Shown here piece after piece: positions 19,277 to 27,381 of a DNA stretch of 53,214 bases. Each line of letters starts with the position of its first letter. The first letter of the stretch is position 1. The notes below the pieces were generated by a model. That model worked only from the letters and a program-made list of their open reading frames with translations, did not search any database and had not been told where the DNA came from. This DNA comes from Lachnospiraceae bacterium (GTDB taxonomy: Bacteria; Bacillota; Clostridia; Lachnospirales; Lachnospiraceae): contig JALFIB010000058.1 of the NCBI GenBank assembly GCA_022776305.1, forward strand, positions 1 through 53,214, given 5' to 3'. Both the position numbers and the translations under genes were made by a program.

Positions 19277-20161
19277 ATGGATTTTATTAGCAAAAATCTG
19301 CCATATCTTTTGGCAGGTATTTCCGTGGGCGGGCAGTATGCTCTGATTGCCATTGGGTATACCATGGTATACGGCATTCTGCGTCTGATCAACTTTGCAC
19401 ACGGCGATATTTTTATGGTAGCAGCTCTTGTGCTGGTATATTCCAATACCACATTGCCGCTGTACCTCTCCATCCCACTGACGCTGGTGGCGACAGTGGC
19501 CCTCGGCCTTTTGGTGGAGCGTGTTGCGTATAAACCTCTCCGGAATGCGCCACGTATGTCTGTTATGATTTCTGCCATCGGTGTATCATACTTGCTGCAG
19601 AATCTGGCCCTTTACATTACCGGTGGCCTGGCGCAGACGTATCCGGCTATTCCTTTTATTTCTGATTCCATCAAGATCGGACCGGCATCTACAAAGGTTG
19701 TCACCATTGTAACTCCGATTCTTACGATCATACTGGTATTTGCATTGATGCAGCTGATCAACCATACGAAGATCGGTATGGCTATGCGTGCGGCGGCAAA
19801 TGATTTTGAGACCAGCCGCCTGATGGGAATCAAGGTAGACCATGTCATCAGCATGACCTTCCTGATCGGTTCCTTTTTGGCATCAGTGGGATCCCTTTTG
19901 TACTTTACAAACTATGCATCCGTAGTTCCTACATCAGGAGCGATGCCCGGACTGAAAGCATTCGTTGCGGCTGTTTTCGGAGGCATCGGATCCATTCCGG
20001 GTGCTGTCATCGGGGCATTTATTATCGGTATCTGTGAAAATATCATCAAAGGCCTTGGATGGACGACGTTCTCAGATGCATTTACCTTTGCACTCCTGAT
20101 CGTTATCTTGATCGTCAAGCCCACAGGTTTGTTTGGCGAAAAGGCCACAGATAAAGTCTGA
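19277..20161 (+). CDS. livH: Branched-chain amino-acid ABC transporter permease LivH
   Basis: A 294-residue inner-membrane permease with about eight hydrophobic segments. It has the family signature GYTMVYGILRLINFAHGD near residues 37-54 and MAMRAAANDFETSRLMGI, the cytoplasmic coupling loop that contacts the ATPases. The C-terminal GIGSIPGAVIGAFIIG is also typical. It pairs with LivM, whose gene follows 14 nt downstream. The ATG has AGGAAGGAG 7 nt upstream. Confidence 0.95.
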   Translation: MDFISKNLPYLLAGISVGGQYALIAIGYTMVYGILRLINFAHGDIFMVAALVLVYSNTTLPLYLSIPLTLVATVALGLLVERVAYKPLRNAPRMSVMISAIGVSYLLQNLALYITGGLAQTYPAIPFISDSIKIGPASTKVVTIVTPILTIILVFALMQLINHTKIGMAMRAAANDFETSRLMGIKVDHVISMTFLIGSFLASVGSLLYFTNYASVVPTSGAMPGLKAFVAAVFGGIGSIPGAVIGAFIIGICENIIKGLGWTTFSDAFTFALLIVILIVKPTGLFGEKATDKV

Positions 20162-20175
20162 GAGAGGTGGCTGTT

Positions 20176-21246
20176 ATGAAGAAAAAGAGAAATGCAATTA
20201 TCTCTGCGCTGCTTCTTTTGGCAGTGCTTGTACTGATCATGGTTTTGGAGCGGATCCTTCCGCCTACCCATATTGCACTGACAGTTTTGAAAAAAGGATG
20301 TATTTATTCACTGGTAGCAGTGTCCATGAACCTGCTCAACGGTTTTACGGGGCTGTTTTCTTTGGGGCAGGCAGGCTTTATGCTGATCGGAGCATATACA
20401 TACGCCGTGCTCACCATTCCGGTGGCTGACCGCGCCTCCGTGTACCAGTATTTTGACGGAGGAATTATTCAGTTTTCTGTCCCTGTATTCGTGGGAATCC
20501 TGGCTGCGGGAATCTTAGCAGCTGTGTTTGCATGGCTGATCGGGCTTCCGGTACTGCGTCTTAAGAGTGATTACCTTGCTATCGCCACACTTGGATTTGC
20601 CGAGATCATCCGTGCCTTTTTCCAGTGGGATAAACTGGGCGTAGTTACAAACGGTTCCAATATGCTCCGCAAATATCCGACTTTCTCCTCTGTATTATTC
20701 CCATTCATCGTGTGCGGCATCTGCATTGCTATTATGGTGCTGATGATCAACTCTTCCTACGGGCGCGCCTTCCGCGCTATCCGGGATGATGAGATTGCGG
20801 CAGAGGCTATGGGAATCAACCTTGCAAAGCATAAAAGGATGGCATTCTGTGTTTCGTCTTTCTTTGCAGGAGTGGGCGGTGCCCTTCTGGCTATGTACCA
20901 GACTTCGATTCAGGCCATGACATTTAAATCAGCCATGACGTATGAGATCCTGCTGATCGTGGTCATCGGCGGTTTGGGCTCTGTGACAGGAAGCTGTATC
21001 GCATCCTTCCTGTTTATCGCATGCTCGGAATGGTGGCTTCGTTTCCTCGATACCGAAATGTACATCGGTGATTTCAAAGTGCCATTGCTCCGTACCGGTT
21101 TCCGAAAAGTAGTATTCTCCATTATCATCATGGTGATCGTACTTTTCGCAAGAAAAGGTATTATGGGAAATAAAGAATTTTCCATAGACGGGATCTGCAA
21201 TTTCTTTAAAAATCTTGGTAAGAAGAAAAAGGAGGCTAAATCATGA
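20176..21246 (+). CDS. livM: Branched-chain amino-acid ABC transporter permease LivM
   Basis: A 356-residue permease with about nine to ten membrane segments. It contains LLNGFTGLFSLGQAGFMLIGAY, the LivM-type conserved region, and RAIRDDEIAAEAMGIN, the ATPase-coupling loop. GGLGSVTGSCIASFLF lies near the end. An in-frame GTG at 20167 is part of the ribosome-binding site (AGAGAGGTGG), so ATG at 20176 is preferred. The stop overlaps livG by 4 nt, giving translational coupling. Confidence 0.95.
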   Translation: MKKKRNAIISALLLLAVLVLIMVLERILPPTHIALTVLKKGCIYSLVAVSMNLLNGFTGLFSLGQAGFMLIGAYTYAVLTIPVADRASVYQYFDGGIIQFSVPVFVGILAAGILAAVFAWLIGLPVLRLKSDYLAIATLGFAEIIRAFFQWDKLGVVTNGSNMLRKYPTFSSVLFPFIVCGICIAIMVLMINSSYGRAFRAIRDDEIAAEAMGINLAKHKRMAFCVSSFFAGVGGALLAMYQTSIQAMTFKSAMTYEILLIVVIGGLGSVTGSCIASFLFIACSEWWLRFLDTEMYIGDFKVPLLRTGFRKVVFSIIIMVIVLFARKGIMGNKEFSIDGICNFFKNLGKKKKEAKS

Positions 21247-22085
21247 GTAAGAATATCCTCCAAGTAAATGATATTACCATGCAGTTCGGCGGTGTGGTAG
21301 CGGTAGACAACCTTTCCCTTGAGGTAAATGAGGGGGAGATCGTTGCTTTGATCGGGCCCAACGGCGCCGGGAAAACCACTGCTTTTAACTGTATCACAGG
21401 CGTTTATGAGCCTTCCAACGGTTCCGTTTCTTTCTGTGGAAAGGAATTGGTGGAGAGCTATCCCCGTGGAAAAATGAAAAAACTGTATAAAGGGGAAAAT
21501 GTAGGAAAATATACGAAGCGTATCGTGCCCACACCGGATAAGATCACATATGCAGGTATTGCCAGAACCTTCCAGAATATCCGCCTTTTTTCTTCCATGA
21601 CGGTCTTTGAGAATGTCTTGATCGCAAAGCATATGAGGGCAAAACAGAATCTGCTTTCTGCCACCTTCCGTCTGAACCATGCGGAAGAAGAGCGGATGCG
21701 AAAAGAGACCATGGAGCTGCTGGAAATGCAGAATCTGGCCCATCTGAAAGACGAGATCGCAGGATCACTGCCTTACGGTATCCAGCGTCGCCTTGAGATC
21801 GCCCGTGCCCTTGCCACCAACCCGAAGCTTTTGCTTCTGGATGAGCCGGCAGCCGGAATGAACCCGCAGGAAACGCAGGACCTGACTGATTTTATCCGCC
21901 AGATCCGCGATGAATACCATCTGACTATTTTTATGATCGAACACCACATGGATCTTGTCATGCAGATCTCAGACCGTGTTTACGTATTGGACTTTGGTAA
22001 ACTGCTGGCCCATGGCACACCGGAAGAAGTGCAGAACAATCCGCGTGTAATTGATGCGTATCTGGGGGTGAGTGAAGATGCTTAA
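21243..22085 (+). CDS. livG: Branched-chain amino-acid ABC transporter ATPase LivG
   Basis: A 280-residue ABC ATPase. Walker A is GPNGAGKTTAFN, the signature is represented by SLPYGIQRRLEIARAL, and Walker B is LLLLDEPAAGMNP with the catalytic Glu and the H-loop IEHHMDLVM. The long insert after the Q-loop region (about residues 70-100) and the R-L-F-xSM element are usual for LivG. It overlaps livM and livF. It powers import with LivF. Confidence 0.96.
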   Translation: MSKNILQVNDITMQFGGVVAVDNLSLEVNEGEIVALIGPNGAGKTTAFNCITGVYEPSNGSVSFCGKELVESYPRGKMKKLYKGENVGKYTKRIVPTPDKITYAGIARTFQNIRLFSSMTVFENVLIAKHMRAKQNLLSATFRLNHAEEERMRKETMELLEMQNLAHLKDEIAGSLPYGIQRRLEIARALATNPKLLLLDEPAAGMNPQETQDLTDFIRQIRDEYHLTIFMIEHHMDLVMQISDRVYVLDFGKLLAHGTPEEVQNNPRVIDAYLGVSEDA

Positions 22086-22776
22086 AGTAAATGATCTGAA
22101 AGTAAATTATGGCGGTATCGAAGCGGTGAAGGGTATCAGTTTTGAAGTACCGGAAAAGAGCATTGTCACTTTGATCGGTGCCAACGGAGCGGGAAAATCA
22201 ACGACGCTGCGCTCTATCGTATCTCTGGTAAAACCTTCTGCGGGAAAAATCGAATTTATGGGTGAAGACATTACGGGAAAGGACACTGATGTGATCGTCT
22301 CCAAGGGCATCACTCTAGTACCGGAGGGCAGGAAGATCTTTCCGGATCTTACGGTTTTGGAAAACCTGAAGATCGGTGCCTATATGCGTAAAGATAATCT
22401 TACCGATGACTTGAACTGGGTATATGACCTGTTCCCACGATTAAAGGAACGCCACTGGCAGGCAGGCGGTACCCTTTCCGGAGGCGAGCAGCAGATGCTG
22501 GCGGTGGCACGTGCCCTGATGAGCCGGCCAAAGCTGATCATGATGGATGAGCCTTCCCTCGGCCTGGCTCCTCTTATTGTAAAAGGGATCTTTGATATCA
22601 TCAAGGAGATCAACAAGCAGGGTGTGACGATCCTGCTGATCGAGCAGAATGCCAATATGGCCCTTCGGACAGCAGACATCGGTTACGTTATGGAGACAGG
22701 AAATATTACCATGAAAGGAAGCGGCCAGGAGCTTTTGGCAGATGAAAAAGTCCGGGCAGCATATCTCGGAAAATAA
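22078..22776 (+). CDS. livF: Branched-chain amino-acid ABC transporter ATPase LivF
   Basis: A 232-residue ABC ATPase: Walker A GANGAGKSTTLR, signature LSGGEQQMLAVARAL, Walker B KLIMMDEPSLGLAP, H-loop LLIEQNANMAL. The GRKIFPDLTVLENLKIGAY block is characteristic of LivF. It overlaps the end of livG by 8 nt. The ATG at 22078 is chosen because it gives the standard MLKVNDLKVNYGG start; a GTG two codons upstream is also possible. It is the last gene of the operon and is followed by a terminator. Confidence 0.95.
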   Translation: MLKVNDLKVNYGGIEAVKGISFEVPEKSIVTLIGANGAGKSTTLRSIVSLVKPSAGKIEFMGEDITGKDTDVIVSKGITLVPEGRKIFPDLTVLENLKIGAYMRKDNLTDDLNWVYDLFPRLKERHWQAGGTLSGGEQQMLAVARALMSRPKLIMMDEPSLGLAPLIVKGIFDIIKEINKQGVTILLIEQNANMALRTADIGYVMETGNITMKGSGQELLADEKVRAAYLGK

Positions 22777-22781
22777 TATGG

Positions 22782-22844
22782 AAAAGCACTTTTAAGCGGA
22801 TCTAGGCATAAGATAACATAAAACCGCTTAGAGGTGCTTTTTTT
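22782..22844 (+). terminator. liv operon terminator overlapping the sigK ribosome-binding site
   Basis: A 9-bp stem (AAAAGCACT / GGTGCTTTT) continues, after a 2x2 internal loop, into a 7-bp stem (TAAGCGG / CCGCTTA) with a 24-nt loop. A T7 tract follows at 22838-22844. The right arm contains AGAGGTG, the only ribosome-binding site for the sigma-factor gene, and the T-tract runs directly into its TTG start. Confidence 0.85.
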
Positions 22845-23469
22845 GAAAACATTTAAAAAGCCGCTTTCTCCTGAGGATGAGAGGTACTATCTGGAAAGGT
22901 ATAAGGAAGGAGATACGGCAGCCAGAAACACGCTGATCGAGCACAATTTGCGATTGGTAGCACATATCGCAAAAAAATATCAGGCACCGGAGTATGACAC
23001 GGAGGATTTGATCTCCATCGGGATTATCGGATTGATCAAAGCGGTTATGACCTTTGACAGTGACAAAAACAGCAGGCTTGCCACTTATGCGGCGCGATGT
23101 ATTGAAAATGAACTGCTCATGATGCTGCGTTCCCGCAAAAAACTGACGCGGGAGATATCCATGTATGAAAAAATAGGAACAGATCAAGAGGGGCGTGAAT
23201 TGCGGCTCATGGATGTGTTGGAAAGTGAGCCGGTAGATGTGGTTGAAAATTTGGAATTACAGAAAAATATCGGAAAGCTGCGGGGATGTATCCGAGAAGT
23301 GCTGAATGAAAGAGAATGGCTGATCATCTGTAAAAGATACGGGCTTTGCGGGATGGAAGAGAAGACCCAGAGGGAGATCGCTTCTAGCCTTGGGATCAGC
23401 CGCTCTTATGTATCCCGCCTTGAAAAAAGGGCACTGGAAAAACTCCGTATTTCTATGGTAGAATCATAA
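22843..23469 (+). CDS. sigK: Sporulation sigma factor of the SigK/SigE group
   Basis: A 208-residue sigma-70 factor. Region 2 reads NTLIEHNLRLVAHIAKKY, then EDLISIGIIGLIKAV and RLATYAARCIENELLMMLR. Region 4 has TQREIASSLGISRSYVSRLEKRAL, the helix-turn-helix for the -35 box. The wording is closest to SigK, the late mother-cell sigma factor; SigE is the alternative. It lacks a long pro-sequence and is not split by a skin-type element. TTG at 22843 follows AGAGGTG at 8 nt; GTG at 22834 is in frame but overlaps that site. Both lie inside the liv terminator hairpin. Confidence 0.85.
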   Translation: MKTFKKPLSPEDERYYLERYKEGDTAARNTLIEHNLRLVAHIAKKYQAPEYDTEDLISIGIIGLIKAVMTFDSDKNSRLATYAARCIENELLMMLRSRKKLTREISMYEKIGTDQEGRELRLMDVLESEPVDVVENLELQKNIGKLRGCIREVLNEREWLIICKRYGLCGMEEKTQREIASSLGISRSYVSRLEKRALEKLRISMVES

Positions 23470-23498
23470 GAAATAAAGTGTGAAATAAAGGAAGAACC

Positions 23499-24173
23499 AT
23501 GATCTATATATGTGAATATGACGGGACAATAGAAAACCGGATTCTTCAGGAGCGTGGAAAGACGCTCCTGCCTCAATTAGAAGAGGTCCCTGCGGAAGGG
23601 ATGAAATGGGAAAAAAGGAGAGAACGCATTTTGGCGCGTATGCTGCTTGACTTTGCACTTCAAAAAGAAGCAGGGATTTCTTTGGACGAGCTCTCATTTT
23701 CTTTGAATAAGAGCGGAAAACCCTGCAGCCTTTCCCACCCGGAGATTAAATTTAATCTCAGTCACTGTGACAATGCCTGTGCATGCATTGTCGGTATTGC
23801 AGAAAATGGAATTGACATTGAAAAAAAATTTGAATACAGGGAAAACCTTGCCAGAAAAGTCTGTCATGAGGAAGAATGGGATATTTTGCAGAAGCTGGCA
23901 GAGGAAGAGCGGAAAGAGCAGCTCCATATCCTTTGGTCTGCCAAAGAAAGTTTTGTAAAGTGGGATGGCAGAGGCTTAGCCTACGGCATGAATCGCGTAA
24001 ATTTATCTTCTTTCCTTCCGATATATATGATGGCAGGGGAATGCAGGCCGGTGAAACTGGGAGAACTGTGGTTTTACCTTAAAAAAACGGACAACTATAC
24101 ACTTTCTGCCTGCTCGAAAGCGAAAGAGGAGTCCTGCGTCCTGATCCAAGAGCGCTCTTTGGGAGCGATGTAA
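23499..24173 (+). CDS. 4'-phosphopantetheinyl transferase (Sfp type)
   Basis: A 224-residue enzyme that transfers phosphopantetheine from CoA to acyl- or peptidyl-carrier proteins. The metal-binding motif is GIDIE (residues 104-108) and the second motif is WSAKESFVK (146-154). FNLSHC at 85-90 is the substrate-binding segment before it. Length fits the two-lobe Sfp type rather than the short AcpS type. No carrier-protein or synthase gene is nearby, so the target is unknown. It starts 29 nt after the sigma-factor gene. Confidence 0.9.
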   Translation: MIYICEYDGTIENRILQERGKTLLPQLEEVPAEGMKWEKRRERILARMLLDFALQKEAGISLDELSFSLNKSGKPCSLSHPEIKFNLSHCDNACACIVGIAENGIDIEKKFEYRENLARKVCHEEEWDILQKLAEEERKEQLHILWSAKESFVKWDGRGLAYGMNRVNLSSFLPIYMMAGECRPVKLGELWFYLKKTDNYTLSACSKAKEESCVLIQERSLGAM

Positions 24174-24249
24174 AACCAAGATTTCCTTGCGTATTAGAGA
24201 GAAACAAAGTACAATACCCCATAAGAAGACAGCTGGAGGAGAAAGGAAC

Positions 24250-25128
24250 ATGACGAAAAAAGAATTTCAGGAATTGGTACAAAAAGGTCCAGTTTTGCTT
24301 GACGGAGCTACGGGATCTAATTTGAAAAAAGCAGGAATGCCCGTGGGCGTATGCGCAGAGCTTTGGGTGTTAGAGCATCCGGAAGTGATCAAACAGCTGC
24401 AAAAAGCTTATATAGAGGCTGGAAGCCAGATCATATACGCGCCCACTTTCTCTGCGAATCGGATCAGTTTATCCATGCACGGTTTGGAAGGCCGCCTGGA
24501 GGAGCTGAACACAAAGCTGCTTGCTTTATCAAAGGAGGCAGCCGATGGCCGTGTATACGTAGCCGGAGATGTGACTACTACAGGAAAGATGCTGGAGCCG
24601 AGAGGAGAGATCTCATATCAGGAGCTGTATGACGTATATCGGGAACAGATCGGGATCTTGGCAGAAGCTGGGGCAGACCTGATCGTGGCGGAGACGATGC
24701 TGGATGTGGAAGAGACTCTTGTGGTGCTGGATGCCGCACAGGATGTCTGCGATCTTCCAGTTATGTGTTCCCTTACTTTGGAGGCTGACGGAAGCACCAT
24801 GTACGGGGGGAATGCCGTTGAGATGGTAGAGACCCTTCAGGAAATGGGTGCGGCAGCTGTGGGACTGAATTGTTCCGTAGGGCCGGATCAGCTGGAAGCG
24901 GTAATCGGAGCCATGAAAGCAGTGGCAAAAGTCCCCATTCTCGCTAAACCTAATGCAGGAATGCCGGATATTGACGAAAATGGGGTGGCCCATTACAACA
25001 TGTCTCCGGAGCGTTTCGCATCATCCATGGAAAAACTCATAGAGCGCGGGGCACAGCTGGTAGGAGGATGCTGCGGTACGGATCCGGAGTATATCCGGTT
25101 GCTGGCCGAGGCAATAAAGAGGAGATAG
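24250..25128 (+). CDS. Homocysteine S-methyltransferase family protein
   Basis: A 292-residue single-domain (BHMT-type) TIM barrel. Substrate and zinc motifs are LLDGATGSNL near the N-terminus, GLNCSVGP with C208, and GGCCGTDPEYI with C274/C275, the three zinc-binding cysteines that activate homocysteine thiolate. It could use S-methylmethionine, or act as the homocysteine half of a split MetH; a B12 domain is absent from the window. Upstream in-frame codons back to 24187 exist, but ATG at 24250 has the clear GGAGGAGAAAGG site. Confidence 0.9.
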   Translation: MTKKEFQELVQKGPVLLDGATGSNLKKAGMPVGVCAELWVLEHPEVIKQLQKAYIEAGSQIIYAPTFSANRISLSMHGLEGRLEELNTKLLALSKEAADGRVYVAGDVTTTGKMLEPRGEISYQELYDVYREQIGILAEAGADLIVAETMLDVEETLVVLDAAQDVCDLPVMCSLTLEADGSTMYGGNAVEMVETLQEMGAAAVGLNCSVGPDQLEAVIGAMKAVAKVPILAKPNAGMPDIDENGVAHYNMSPERFASSMEKLIERGAQLVGGCCGTDPEYIRLLAEAIKRR

Positions 25129-25137
25129 GAGGAACAA

Positions 25138-26148
25138 ATGGAGAAAAAGGTAGATAAGGAAAAATTGCTGAAGCGTGCCATGTACATTGGCGCAGCAGTA
25201 TTACTGCTGGTTGCAGTATTCATGCTGGGCAATGGGATGTGGTACCAGATTGAGGAGCAGGAGGAAGCAGTGGTGGTAACTCTTGGAAAAGCTAAGACTG
25301 TTTCGGAGAAGGGGCTTCATTTTAAAATTCCCCTGATCCAGCAAGTGGAAAAAGTCAATACGACCATTCAGGGATTCCCCATCGGCTATGACATTGAGAC
25401 AAACGAAACCATTGACTCAGAAGCGGTGATGATCACATCGGATTACAATTTTATTGATGTGGACTTTTTCGTGGAATACAGGATCTCCGATCCAGTGAAA
25501 TACTTATATACGTCTCAGGTGCCGGAAGAAATCTTGAAAAATATAGCCCAGAGCAGTATCCGTACCGTCATTGGAAGTTACGATGTGGACAGTGTTCTGA
25601 CTACAGGAAAAAGCGAGATACAGTCTACTATCAAAGATATGATCCTTGATAAGCTGGACAAGCAGGACATTGGACTTTCCCTTGTCAATATTTCCATTCA
25701 GGATTCTGAACCGCCCACAGCGGAGATCATGAAAGCATTTAAAGCGGTAGAGACGGCAAAGCAGGGGAAAGAGACGGCACTGAACAATGCCAACAAATAC
25801 CGCAATGAAAAGCTTCCGGCGGCAGAAGCTCAGGCAGATGAGATCGTTCAGGATGCTGAGGCACAGAAACAGACAAGGATCAACGAGGCAGAGGCTCAGG
25901 TGGCAAGATTTCAGGCGATGTATGAGGAATATGAAAAGAATCCCACGGTCACAAAGCAGCGTATGTTCTATGAGGCGATGGAAGATGTCCTTCCGGGGCT
26001 GAAAGTGGTCATTGATGACGGTTCCGGGCAGATCCAGAAGGTTCTCCCCCTTGATTCTTTCACCGATGGAACCGGCAGCAGCAATACGGATGGAGCAGGC
26101 AGCTCTCTTGGAACAGGGAATGCCCTGCAGGATACTGTACAGGAATAG
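25138..26148 (+). CDS. hflK: SPFH-domain membrane protein HflK
   Basis: A 336-residue stomatin/prohibitin-family protein. There is one N-terminal membrane segment (residues ~15-33), then the SPFH/band-7 domain (EEAVVVTLGKAKTVSEKGLHF; SDYNFIDVDFFVEYRI). A long Ala/Glu/Gln-rich coiled coil runs from ~residues 210 to 275, and the tail is Gly/Ser-rich. HflK and HflC form a large membrane complex around the FtsH protease in E. coli. It is 9 nt after the methyltransferase gene and 12 nt before hflC. Confidence 0.9.
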   Translation: MEKKVDKEKLLKRAMYIGAAVLLLVAVFMLGNGMWYQIEEQEEAVVVTLGKAKTVSEKGLHFKIPLIQQVEKVNTTIQGFPIGYDIETNETIDSEAVMITSDYNFIDVDFFVEYRISDPVKYLYTSQVPEEILKNIAQSSIRTVIGSYDVDSVLTTGKSEIQSTIKDMILDKLDKQDIGLSLVNISIQDSEPPTAEIMKAFKAVETAKQGKETALNNANKYRNEKLPAAEAQADEIVQDAEAQKQTRINEAEAQVARFQAMYEEYEKNPTVTKQRMFYEAMEDVLPGLKVVIDDGSGQIQKVLPLDSFTDGTGSSNTDGAGSSLGTGNALQDTVQE

Positions 26149-26160
26149 GAGGAGAGGGAT

Positions 26161-27033
26161 ATGAAGAAAAAAATAGCAGCAGTCCTTATTGTAGTTGTTT
26201 TGCTGGGTATTCTCGGTTCCTCCGTGGTAGTAACAGCAGAAGATGAATATACGCTGGTACGCCAGTTTGGGCGTATCAGTAAAGTGGTGGACCAGCCGGG
26301 CGTCTCCATGAAGATTCCTTTTGTACAGACCACAGATACGTATCCAAAGCAGACGCTCTTATACGATCTGGTACCGTCGGAGGTAATTACCCGGGATAAA
26401 AAGACCATGATCACCGACAGTTACGTTTTGTGGAGGATCTCGGATCCCATGAGATTTGCCCAGACTTTAAACGGTTCTACCACAAATGCAGAAAGCAGGA
26501 TCAACACTTCTGTTTACAATGCATTAAAAAATGCCATCAGCAGCATGAATCAGGATGAGGTGATCACAAGCCGTGACGGGGAGCTCTCCGCCATGGTGAT
26601 GGAGCGGATCGATGCCAGCATGGAACAGTACGGGATCGAGCTTTTAATGTTTGAGACAAAACAGCTTGACTTGCCGGAGGATAATAAAGCGGCTGTGTAC
26701 GAGCGGATGATCTCTGAGCGCGACAACATTGCGGCTACATATACGGCAGAGGGAAATTCTGAGGCACAGGTGATCCGCAATACTACGGATAAAGAAGTGG
26801 CTATCAGCATTTCTGAGGCGGAGAAACAGGCAGAGATCCTCATCGCAGAGGGCGAGGCTGAGTATATGAGGATTCTTTCCGAGGCGTATGATACAGAAGA
26901 GAAGACGGAATTCTATTCTTTTGTAAGAAGTCTGGACGCACTCCGTTCTTCCATGACAGGTGATGAGAAGACGGTGGTCCTTTCCGCAGATTCGCCTATT
27001 GCGCAGATATTTGGGGGCTACACAGAAGAATAA
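26161..27033 (+). CDS. hflC: SPFH-domain membrane protein HflC
   Basis: A 290-residue band-7 protein with one N-terminal membrane segment (residues ~4-22). The SPFH domain (YTLVRQFGRISKVVDQPGVSMKIPF; MITDSYVLWRISDPMRF) and a coiled coil rich in SEAEKQAEILIAEGEAE follow. This is the HflC type by length and by its ITRDKKTMITDSY strand. It is expected to form the alternating ring with HflK that controls FtsH. The ATG has AGGAGAGGG. The operon ends with the terminator at 27114. Confidence 0.92.
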   Translation: MKKKIAAVLIVVVLLGILGSSVVVTAEDEYTLVRQFGRISKVVDQPGVSMKIPFVQTTDTYPKQTLLYDLVPSEVITRDKKTMITDSYVLWRISDPMRFAQTLNGSTTNAESRINTSVYNALKNAISSMNQDEVITSRDGELSAMVMERIDASMEQYGIELLMFETKQLDLPEDNKAAVYERMISERDNIAATYTAEGNSEAQVIRNTTDKEVAISISEAEKQAEILIAEGEAEYMRILSEAYDTEEKTEFYSFVRSLDALRSSMTGDEKTVVLSADSPIAQIFGGYTEE

Positions 27034-27113
27034 GATAAAAGCTCTTTCGGCGTGCGCGTTTCGTGGCATGTACGCCGGTGGCGTACTTGAAATAATTAAA
27101 TACAAGAAACAGG

Positions 27114-27147
27114 AAAAGGAAGCGGTTCTTTACAATCGCTTCTTTTT
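27114..27147 (+). terminator. Terminator of the hflKC operon
   Basis: AAAAGGAAGCG pairs with CGCTTCTTTTT (11 bp including one wobble), with a 12-nt loop and the U-tract inside the 3' arm. Confidence 0.85.
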
Positions 27148-27148
27148 C

Positions 27149-27214
27149 ATTACCCTGAATTTACCTGCCCTTTACTTTTTGCTGGTTTTGCATTTTACAT
27201 TCCAAACGTAAAAT
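27149..27214 (+). promoter_or_regulatory. Candidate PhoP-box promoter of the pst operon
   Basis: Hexamers ATTACC (27149), TTTACC (27160) and TTTACT (27171) recur every 11 bp; then comes TTTACA (27194) and, 9 nt later, a TAAAAT -10 box (27209-27214). PhoP boxes in Bacillus are TT(A/C/T)ACA direct repeats with about 5-nt spacers, so this fits phosphate-starvation control. The last part also forms a CATTTTAC-N9-GTAAAATG dyad (27191-27215). The rest of the 27034-27381 gap is the hflC terminator and an A-rich leader. Confidence 0.65.
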
Positions 27215-27381
27215 GACTGACGTAACGGATACAGAAAAGGTATGTGTCTTGTTGCAGGAGATCGCGCAGAAAAGAAGAAAACTGAATATGGAAAAAAGTA
27301 AAACTATGAAAAAACAAGAAACAATGAGAAGAAAAAAGAAGCAAGAAGAATGAATCATGCGCGAAGAAAAGGAGAAAGAAT

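Noticed and set aside
22843-23469. sigK interrupted by a skin-type element
   Set aside because: Regions 2 to 4 are continuous in a single frame.
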